Shown here: positions 1-4,910 of the stretch, piece after piece | Numbering within the stretch: position 1 is the stretch's first letter | Layout of the letters: each line of letters opens with the position of its first letter | Origin: Saprospiraceae bacterium | GTDB lineage: Bacteria; Bacteroidota; Bacteroidia; Chitinophagales; Saprospiraceae | Direction of reading: 5' to 3' | NCBI GenBank assembly: GCA_023300255.1 | Contig: JALZWC010000354.1 | Span: 1 to 6,970 of the forward strand | Length of the DNA stretch: 6,970 nucleotides | The notes under the pieces: model-generated | The model's database searches: none | What the model saw: only the letters and a program-made list of their open reading frames with translations | What the model was told of the DNA's origin: nothing | Position numbers and translations under genes: made by a program

Positions 1-27
1 AATAAATGTTACAAGTTGGGTTAGTCA

Positions 28-106
28 TTTTTCTGTCTTAGGAAGCCAAAAAACTAGTGCATAGCAGGGCTACGGACTCTTTTTTTTGCTTTCTAAGACA
101 GGAAAA
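28..106. terminator. Bidirectional terminator-like long hairpin
   Basis: The arms 28-65 and 69-106 pair in register around an AGG loop (66-68) without bulges. There are five mismatched positions (47/87, 54/80, 55/79, 59/75, 61/73) and two G-T wobbles. The inner stem (56-65 with 69-78) has an A6 tract on its left (48-53) and a T8 tract on its right (80-87). Transcripts in either direction would therefore carry a stem followed by a U-run, the layout of a bidirectional intrinsic terminator. The outer stem adds about 24 more positions, which is longer than a terminator needs, so it may also be an interspersed palindromic element. The gene it would terminate lies outside the window. Confidence 0.55.
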
Positions 107-143
107 GGGCAAACCAAGTTGAGACAGTTATTATTTCGTCATT

Positions 144-289
144 CCTAAGTAGTTGGACAACAATAAAAGACACAATATATTTTTTTAACCACATAGATAC
201 ATAGGGCACATAGGTGTTATTCTCTAGGTGCCCTATGTACCTATGTGGTTAAAATATTACGTTTAATTTTGTCCAAGCACTTACTTAGG
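144..289. repeat. MITE-like nested inverted repeat
   Basis: The outer ends are inverted copies. CCTAAGTA, one base (G), then TTGGACAA (144-160) matches the reverse complement of 269-289, in which the same two 8-base blocks are separated by five bases. Inside lies a long palindrome (183-254). A 146-bp non-coding unit with imperfect terminal inverted repeats and an internal palindrome is typical of a miniature inverted-repeat element mobilised by another transposase. I see no target-site duplication at the edges and no transposase here, so a fortuitous or purely structural repeat remains possible. Confidence 0.4.
183..254. repeat. ACATAG-type palindrome, 31-bp arms
   Basis: The left arm 183-213 and right arm 224-254 are inverted copies with two mismatches over 31 bases, around a 10-base spacer (214-223). 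The ends are TTTTAACC and GGTTAAAA. Each arm contains short ACATAG-type repeats, starting at 191, 199 and 208 on the left. It could form a very stable hairpin or cruciform. From memory, similar ACCACATAG palindromes recur between genes in Bacteroidota, but I cannot confirm the copy number here. Confidence 0.75.
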
Positions 290-336
290 CCGAAGCTAAT
301 ACATTGTATAAGAATCATTTTTCTCGAACAAGTCTA

Positions 337-1191
337 ATGCCCAAAGATCAACTAACAATTACCACCAGCGACCAATATCCATTGGACGTTCTATTATTTA
401 CTCCTACCCAAGAATCCAAAGGAGTTATTCTCATCTGTCCTGGATTAGGAATACCCAAAGAAGTATATGAAAAATATGGCCAATTTTTATCTGAGCAAGA
501 CTATACTGCTCTAGTATTTGATTATCGAGGGATTCATAACAACCGCCCTAAAGATTTTCCGGCATCCGAAATAAACCTTAGAAATTGGGGAATAATAGAT
601 ATTCCAAGTATACTAAATTGGATCAAAAATAAGTATCCAAATCAAAAGTGCTACTTGTTTGGTCATAGTGTGGGTGGACAAATTGCAGGCTTGGTAAAAA
701 ATCATCATTTAGTAGATCGCTTTGTCTTTTTTTGTTCTACTGCTGGACACTGGCGTTTGTTTAATTTTCCTTTAAATATTTTCACTTGGTTTATGTGGTA
801 TTTGCATATTCCAATCACTACTACCTTATTGGGGCATATGCCAAAAAGCTTGACCTATAGAGGCGTTAGTATGGCAAAAGGAGTTGCCTTAGAATGGGCA
901 GCGTGGTCGAGAAAAAAAGGATATATTGCTGATTTATTAGGGAAAACAATCCAAGAACAATTCTATGAAGAAATTCATCGAAAAATAGATTTGGTCTCTT
1001 TCACGGATGATCCTATTGCTACGGACAGGGCTATCCAGCGTATGATGCAGTTTTATAAAAATGCTTCTATTAGTTATCATCAGATTGATCCTAAGAAACG
1101 AGGCTTGCCTAGAATAGGGCATAGTGGTTTTTTCTCTTCAAAGGCTGGAAAGGAACTTTGGCGGTTTCCTTTGGATTTAATTGAATCTTGA
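337..1191 (+). CDS. Alpha/beta hydrolase, COG4757-like
   Basis: Predicted cytoplasmic serine hydrolase of 284 residues; the substrate is unknown. Numbered from the ATG at 337, the nucleophile elbow is GHSVGG with Ser111. The acid is probably Asp224 or Asp225 in FTDDP, and the catalytic histidine is His262 in RIGHSGF. The spacing and the flanking motifs DYRG, NWG..D and GV..EWAAWSRKKGY fit the COG4757 'predicted alpha/beta hydrolase' group, as does the length. A hydrophobic, aromatic-rich stretch at about 142-169 lies in the cap region and may line a lipophilic pocket; it does not look like a clear membrane helix. A TTG at 304 would add 11 residues, but the ATG places the start close to the first beta strand, as expected for the family. 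The gene stands alone and converges with the operon ending at 1235. Family assignment is firm; esterase, lipase or peptidase activity cannot be told apart. Confidence 0.85.
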   Translation: MPKDQLTITTSDQYPLDVLLFTPTQESKGVILICPGLGIPKEVYEKYGQFLSEQDYTALVFDYRGIHNNRPKDFPASEINLRNWGIIDIPSILNWIKNKYPNQKCYLFGHSVGGQIAGLVKNHHLVDRFVFFCSTAGHWRLFNFPLNIFTWFMWYLHIPITTTLLGHMPKSLTYRGVSMAKGVALEWAAWSRKKGYIADLLGKTIQEQFYEEIHRKIDLVSFTDDPIATDRAIQRMMQFYKNASISYHQIDPKKRGLPRIGHSGFFSSKAGKELWRFPLDLIES

Positions 1192-1234
1192 TTTTATTTT
1201 AGTCTTCCCAAACCACCCTTTAGCATTTAAAGTG

Positions 1235-1906
1235 TCATGTGACTGGCGATACTATTTGTTCGATTTTACTTAACCATTCATTAAATCTGGGACTTTTTTT
1301 TCTTAATTTTTCTAAACCAATAGCTTCTGCAATTAGACTGCCATAAACTACTTTATCGTAACCTAGTATGATTCTTCCTAGCCTAGTTGATGGAGCAGTT
1401 TCTTTATTGTCGTTAATCAACTCAGGGTTCTTAAATTCTTTAAATGTATCCTTTAACTCTTCAGTTCCTTTTAATTCTTTTTCTGGTATTTGTTCATAAA
1501 ACACATTTATATCATTGAATAATAAACCTTCAAATTCATGCAACTGTATATAGGGTAAGAATCTATAACTATAGTTTTTATCAACAGCGTCTAACATTCC
1601 ATTTTCTAGAATTTCCATCCGCTTTGATTTATCAAGTTCTGTTTTTGCGGCTTCCCACTCAGGGAATTCATGCTTTTCATTAAGCCCATAGTAATCAAGT
1701 AAGGTAGTTACATATGCTGTAGTATCACCCTTAAGATGTAAATTGATTTGTTTTTCTAAATGTTCCCATTTTACTATACCCCCCATTGATCTTCTGATTA
1801 AAGGTGCCTGTATATGTATACCTAATGTTGAGAAATATGGAGACAGTATAGTTTTACAAAATTCTCTCTCCGTCTGACCTTCACAAATAATAATAATCCT
1901 ATTCAT
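1235..1906 (-). CDS. DUF4276 family protein, Toprim-like
   Basis: Protein of 223 residues from the ATG at 1906; a GTG immediately upstream (1909) would add one residue. It matches DUF4276 in several places (numbered from the GTG). The N-terminal strand ends in IIICEGQTE with Glu10, the position of the first catalytic acid in Toprim folds. LLDYYGL carries Asp72, where Toprim proteins usually have DxD; here the second acid is Tyr. The family hallmark QLHEFEGLLF carries Glu125 and Glu127, followed by NPELIND and TAPSTRL. Toprim domains occur in topoisomerases, primases and OLD/RNase M5-type nucleases, so a metal-dependent nuclease is plausible but unproven. It begins 6 bases after the ATPase stop in the same reading frame, implying co-transcription and probable translational coupling. 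It has no signal peptide or membrane segment. Hand-sampled GC is about 25%, lower than in the GH3 and peptidase genes. Confidence 0.85.
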   Translation of the reverse strand: MNRIIIICEGQTEREFCKTILSPYFSTLGIHIQAPLIRRSMGGIVKWEHLEKQINLHLKGDTTAYVTTLLDYYGLNEKHEFPEWEAAKTELDKSKRMEILENGMLDAVDKNYSYRFLPYIQLHEFEGLLFNDINVFYEQIPEKELKGTEELKDTFKEFKNPELINDNKETAPSTRLGRIILGYDKVVYGSLIAEAIGLEKLRKKSPRFNEWLSKIEQIVSPVT

Positions 1907-1912
1907 CACAAC

Positions 1913-2977
1913 TTAGTAATTTGGTTGACCTGTTGTTATTATATTTCGCTTCCAAAGATCGTCTATAGTATATTCGTCAAGCCACTCGTGCAATTCCTCC
2001 TCACTAAGGCGCTTAAAATTAGATGCTCCATCTACTTGATCTACGGTAATAATATCCTTTGGTAAAAAATGACTAATTAAATCCGTCGATTGAGTGGCAA
2101 TAACAACCTGACATTTTTTTGCTGATACGGATTTGATCATTCCTGCTAATTTTGCAATAGCTGTTGGATGTAAACCTAATTCAGGTTCATCTATGATGAT
2201 AGTCTCCGGTAAATCTGGTTGCATAAACAATACCGTAAGCGCAATAAACCTTAATGTACCATCTGACAGATCTGTCATTCCAAAAACTACATCACTATAT
2301 CTGTCAGTCCATTGTAATCGAACAAAATCTGATTCATCTGGTCCAAAATAAAAATCTGAAAAATAGGGCGCAATTGATTGGATTGTTTTTACTATTCTGT
2401 TATAAACTTTTTTATGTTTTTGATTAATTTTAAAAAGAAAAGCGGCTAAATTAGAACCTTCACTATACAAAAAATAGCTATCATTTTGAATATGGCTTGA
2501 ACTAGAAAAAGGGGAATTTTTACTTGTATCGTGAAAATGGTATTTTCTAAAACTATTTAAATATTTTCCTATATAATCGGCTCTAAAGATAGTTACTTCT
2601 TTTAATCTAGATTCTCTTGAAGATTTACTAATGTCTATTCCATTATCTTTATCGAAAATCAAACGTTCCTCTGTAAATACAAAAGTATCAGTACCTGAAA
2701 CTACAGTACAAGCATATTCGTTTAATCTGTTCTCGAAACTAATTTTGAAGCGTATTGTATCTGTATGTTTTTTTCCTTTGTGCAAAATTTTATTAGCTCC
2801 TCCAGATAAAGCAATGTAATCATTAAGCTTCTTATTGCATAGTCTATTTAGAAAATCAAAAAAGGAAATAAAATTACTTTTCCCACTCCCATTAGCACCT
2901 ATTAATATATTGATAGGCCCTAAGGCTACTTTTTGAGATTTTATTGACTTATATCCAGTAACCTCTAAATAATCCAT
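1913..2977 (-). CDS. AAA family ATPase, AAA_21/COG4637-like
   Basis: Predicted cytoplasmic ABC/SMC-type ATPase of 354 residues, probably the sensor or motor partner of the DUF4276 protein encoded next. The N-terminus reads LEVTGYKSIKS, typical of the family. Walker A is GANGSGKS at 27-34 (Lys33), the ABC signature is LSDGT at 237-241, and Walker B is TIIIDEPELGLHP at 259-271 (Asp263, Glu264), running into the D-loop region. The switch position reads ATQST (Gln296) where many relatives have THS. The C-terminus LDEYTIDDLWKRNIITTGQP resembles the usual end of COG4637-type ATPases, so the protein looks complete. Residues 80-235 between Walker A and the signature form the variable lid. The ATG at 2977 follows an AT-rich leader with no close Shine-Dalgarno; AAAAGG lies about 17 bases away. 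A candidate promoter and palindrome lie upstream. ATPases of this type in pairs with Toprim-like proteins are frequent in phage-defence modules; that role is inferred here. Confidence 0.88.
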   Translation of the reverse strand: MDYLEVTGYKSIKSQKVALGPINILIGANGSGKSNFISFFDFLNRLCNKKLNDYIALSGGANKILHKGKKHTDTIRFKISFENRLNEYACTVVSGTDTFVFTEERLIFDKDNGIDISKSSRESRLKEVTIFRADYIGKYLNSFRKYHFHDTSKNSPFSSSSHIQNDSYFLYSEGSNLAAFLFKINQKHKKVYNRIVKTIQSIAPYFSDFYFGPDESDFVRLQWTDRYSDVVFGMTDLSDGTLRFIALTVLFMQPDLPETIIIDEPELGLHPTAIAKLAGMIKSVSAKKCQVVIATQSTDLISHFLPKDIITVDQVDGASNFKRLSEEELHEWLDEYTIDDLWKRNIITTGQPNY

Positions 2978-3015
2978 CTTAAATATTTTTTTTTACCTTT
3001 TAGCTTCTCATCAAA

Positions 3016-3030
3016 CTCGAAGAATTCGAG
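3016..3030. promoter_or_regulatory. Palindrome upstream of ATPase, possible operator
   Basis: CTCGAA, spacer GAA, TTCGAG forms a perfect 6-3-6 inverted repeat. It is centred about 46 bases before the ATPase start and just downstream of the transcription start implied by the candidate promoter at 3040-3069. That position suits a repressor operator or a small leader hairpin. No regulator gene is visible in the operon. A 15-base palindrome can arise by chance, so confidence is modest. Confidence 0.35.
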
Positions 3031-3039
3031 CAGTTAAAG

Positions 3040-3069
3040 CAAAATACTATTTTTTCATACCTAATCAAA
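3040..3069 (-). promoter_or_regulatory. Candidate Bacteroidota promoter for ATPase operon
   Basis: Read on the minus strand, TTTG (3069-3066) is followed after 19 bases by TATTTTG (3046-3040). The Bacteroidota primary sigma consensus is a -33 TTTG and a -7 TAnnTTTG, so the -7 box is one base short but the spacing is right. The implied start near 3035 would give a leader of about 55 bases before the ATPase ATG. No other match of comparable quality was seen on this strand. Confidence 0.35.
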
Positions 3070-3155
3070 TGAAATAGTCCATTTTCTACTTATCGAAAAA
3101 AACTTAAATGTTTATTTTATGCGTAAGAGAAATAGGAAATAGTCATTAAAGCTAT

Positions 3156-3163
3156 TACTTTTG
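3156..3163 (+). promoter_or_regulatory. Possible -7 box upstream of the GH3-family gene
   Basis: TACTTTTG fits the Bacteroidota -7 consensus TAnnTTTG and lies about 100 bases before the GH3 ATG. I find no TTTG at the expected -33 distance, so support is partial. The box overlaps the left foot of the 3160-3189 stem-loop. Confidence 0.25.
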
Positions 3164-3189
3164 ATTCGAGCCAATAGGCTTTAATCAAA
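3160..3189 (+). promoter_or_regulatory. Stem-loop upstream of the GH3-family gene
   Basis: The arms 3160-3172 and 3177-3189 pair in register around an AATA loop. The outer stem is TTTGATT with AATCAAA and the inner stem is AGCC with GGCT, with one mismatch (3167/3182) and one G-T wobble (3168/3181). There is no following T-run, so it does not resemble a terminator. Its position between the ATPase and GH3 genes suggests an operator or a leader structure. Confidence 0.35.
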
Positions 3190-3196
3190 TAAATCG

Positions 3197-3234
3197 AAAT
3201 GTATTAGAATCGGGTAAAAGCAGTTAATACATTT
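3197..3234 (+). promoter_or_regulatory. 10-bp inverted repeat before the GH3-family start
   Basis: AAATGTATTA (3197-3206) and TAATACATTT (3225-3234) are exact inverted copies separated by 18 bases. The right arm ends 25 bases before the GH3 ATG. Two half-sites about 2.7 helical turns apart could bind a dimeric regulator. Alternatively, they could pair in the mRNA leader close to the ribosome entry region. Confidence 0.4.
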
Positions 3235-3259
3235 TAAGAAATTTTCTTTATAAAAGCAC

Positions 3260-4756
3260 ATGGGATTTAAGTCAACGATCATAAAACCAGTTGCCAAGCA
3301 CATTGCAAAAGGAATTAAGCGTTGGTCTGCTAATGCGGTAACTGCACAAGACCAGGTATTTAAAACGCTACTAAAAGGAGGTGCACAAACTCAATTTGGG
3401 AAAGATCACCATTTTGAAAAAATCGATTCCTACCAAACATTCAAAGAGAATGTACCTTTAAGAGATTATGAAGGCTTTCGGTCTTACATAGATCAGATTA
3501 AAGAAGGTCAATCGGATATTCTTTGGAAAGGAAAACCAAAGTATTTTGCTAAAACTTCTGGTACGACTTCTGGCGTAAAATATATTCCTTTAACGAAGGA
3601 CAGTATGCCTAATCATTTCGGCACCGCTAGAAATGCCTTATTCAATTATTATGCGCAGACAGGTAAGGGGAAATGGCTAGATGGCAAGATGATTTTCTTA
3701 TCTGGGAGTCCTGAACTAGAAGATACCAATGGGATTCCTACGGGCCGATTATCAGGCATTGTGAATCATGAAGTACCCAGTTGGTTAAGGACTAATCAAT
3801 TGCCTAGCTATACTACCAATTGTATAGAAGAATGGGAGGAGAAATTGGACCGAATCGTAGAAGAAACTTATAATCAGGATATGCGCTTGATTAGTGGAAT
3901 TCCACCTTGGGTACAGATGTACTATGAGCGTTTATTAGAAAAAACAGGCAAACAATATATTAAAGATATTTTTCCAAATTTTTCTGTTTTTGTATATGGA
4001 GGCGTCAATTTCGAGCCCTATCGCGCAAGTCTAGAAGCATTGGTAGGTAAGCGAATAGATACGATAGAAACCTATCCTGCATCTGAAGGTTTTTTGGCTT
4101 TTCAAGATGATCCTACTCAAAAAGGACTACTCTTGAATGTAGCTTCTGGTATCTTTTTTGAATTTGTTCCTGCTGGAGAAATTTTCAAGGAGCAGCCTAC
4201 TCGTTTGTCTTTGAAGGATGTAGAACTAGGTGTCAACTATGCCATCATTATTAATAACAATGCTGGCTTATGGGGCTACAATATTGGGGACACGATTCAG
4301 TTTGTTTCCAAAGATCCTTATCGCATTATTGTCTCTGGACGAATCAAGCATTTTATCTCTGCTTTTGGAGAGCATGTCATTGGGAAAGAAGTCGAATCTG
4401 CTTTGTTAGCGGCAGCTAACAAACAAGGAGTAAAGGTTGTGGAGTTTACTGTTGCGCCCAATATTACGCCTCTAGAAGGTGGCTTACCTTATCATGAATG
4501 GTTTATTGAATTTGAGGAAACGCCTACTGCATTAGATCAATTTGCAGCTGCTATTGATCAAGAGATGGTGCAGCAAAATATTTACTATGAGGATTTGATT
4601 GTTGGCGGTATTTTGAGGACTTTGAAAATCACGCCTGTTCGGAAAGATTCTTTTCGGGATTATATGAAATCTCAAGGGAAGTTGGGTGGGCAGAATAAGG
4701 TGCCTCGTTTGTCTAATGATCGGAAGATTGCTGGGGTCCTGTCGGATCTCCAGTAG
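3260..4756 (+). CDS. GH3 family acyl-adenylating enzyme
   Basis: Bacterial member of the GH3 (auxin-responsive promoter) family, 498 residues, the usual length for bacterial forms and shorter than plant ones. GH3 enzymes belong to the ANL adenylating superfamily; in plants they activate jasmonate, indole-acetate or benzoates with ATP and join them to amino acids. Visible motifs are the ATP-binding loop KTSGTTSG (98-105), YPASEG (272-277, equivalent to the ANL A5 motif), and GLWGYNIGDTIQF (336-348). Asp344 in the last is the expected ribose-binding acid. SGRIKHFIS (359-367) and FGEHVIG follow at the hinge before the C-terminal lid. No signal peptide is seen, so the enzyme is probably cytoplasmic. 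The natural substrate in Bacteroidota is not known to me. The ATG at 3260 follows an AT-rich leader without a Shine-Dalgarno sequence, and the frame is intact to a TAG that sits inside a large palindrome. It converges with the S9 peptidase gene and is not in an operon with either neighbour. Confidence 0.9.
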   Translation: MGFKSTIIKPVAKHIAKGIKRWSANAVTAQDQVFKTLLKGGAQTQFGKDHHFEKIDSYQTFKENVPLRDYEGFRSYIDQIKEGQSDILWKGKPKYFAKTSGTTSGVKYIPLTKDSMPNHFGTARNALFNYYAQTGKGKWLDGKMIFLSGSPELEDTNGIPTGRLSGIVNHEVPSWLRTNQLPSYTTNCIEEWEEKLDRIVEETYNQDMRLISGIPPWVQMYYERLLEKTGKQYIKDIFPNFSVFVYGGVNFEPYRASLEALVGKRIDTIETYPASEGFLAFQDDPTQKGLLLNVASGIFFEFVPAGEIFKEQPTRLSLKDVELGVNYAIIINNNAGLWGYNIGDTIQFVSKDPYRIIVSGRIKHFISAFGEHVIGKEVESALLAAANKQGVKVVEFTVAPNITPLEGGLPYHEWFIEFEETPTALDQFAAAIDQEMVQQNIYYEDLIVGGILRTLKITPVRKDSFRDYMKSQGKLGGQNKVPRLSNDRKIAGVLSDLQ

Positions 4757-4790
4757 CACTATGACTACGTCATAGTGCTACTGGAGATCC
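4744..4790. terminator. Perfect 22-bp-arm palindrome between convergent genes
   Basis: The arms 4744-4765 and 4769-4790 are exact inverted complements around a 3-base loop (TAC). The left arm begins inside the GH3 coding sequence and contains its last three sense codons and the TAG stop. A 22-bp perfect stem would halt or stabilise the 3' ends of transcripts from both convergent genes, so a bidirectional terminator or 3'-end stabiliser is the likeliest role. Neither side has a T-run, so it is not a classical intrinsic terminator. It may instead be an inserted repeat that supplied the current end of the gene. Confidence 0.6.
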
Positions 4791-4795
4791 TCCAC

Positions 4796-4839
4796 CCACG
4801 ACTGCGTCATGGGTTACAAGATGTCGTCCCGTTGGGACT
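4796..4839. repeat. Double-stem repeat, copy 1
   Basis: A 44-bp unit matching copy 2 (4859-4902) at 41 of 44 positions, with a 63-bp period. It holds two small stems: ACCCACGAC (4794-4802, starting two bases outside the unit) with GTCATGGGT (4806-4814), with one mismatch that becomes a G-T wobble on the minus strand, and GTCCC with GGGAC around GTT (4826-4838). The unit resembles interspersed intergenic repeats that I recall from Bacteroidota genomes; this needs a genome search. The open frame running through it, which encodes a repeated HGLQ.VVPLGL peptide, looks like a by-product of the repeat. Confidence 0.65.
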
Positions 4840-4858
4840 GTTCGTGTGTTGTTGTCTT

Positions 4859-4902
4859 CCACGACTGCGTCATGGGTTACAGGGTGTTGTCCCGTTGGGA
4901 CT
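4859..4902. repeat. Double-stem repeat, copy 2
   Basis: Second copy of the unit at 4796-4839, ending 8 bases before the stop codon of the S9 peptidase gene. The three differences are at 4882, 4884 and 4888 (A to G, A to G, C to T). The GTCCC/GGGAC stem and most of the ACGAC-TGC-GTCAT stem are unchanged. The 19 bases between the copies (4840-4858) are T/G-rich and unrelated. Confidence 0.65.
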
Positions 4903-4910
4903 TTGGTTTA

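Larger units (their letters stand above)
1..336. other. Non-coding region with two large hairpins
   Basis: No credible gene is visible in these bases. They contain a 79-nt terminator-like hairpin (28-106) and a nested inverted repeat (144-289), listed separately, separated by ordinary AT-rich sequence. The frame of the downstream hydrolase is open only from a TAG at 286-288, so that gene cannot begin further upstream. A TACGTTTA at 258-265 is one base off the Bacteroidota -7 box but has no -33 partner, so I do not call a promoter for the hydrolase. Confidence 0.7.

Noticed and set aside
258..265. TACGTTTA as a -7 promoter box for the hydrolase
   Set aside because: One mismatch to consensus and no TTTG at the -33 distance; it also falls inside the inverted-repeat element.
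304..336. TTG start adding 11 residues to the alpha/beta hydrolase
   Set aside because: The ATG at 337 fits the expected N-terminus of the family and there is no ribosome-binding site supporting the TTG.
1192..1234. Terminator between the convergent hydrolase and DUF4276 genes
   Set aside because: No stem with adjoining T-run could be found in these 43 bases on either strand.
4796..4902. Possible CRISPR array
   Set aside because: Only two imperfect 44-bp units with a 19-base spacer, unit length and internal stems unlike CRISPR repeats, and no cas genes.
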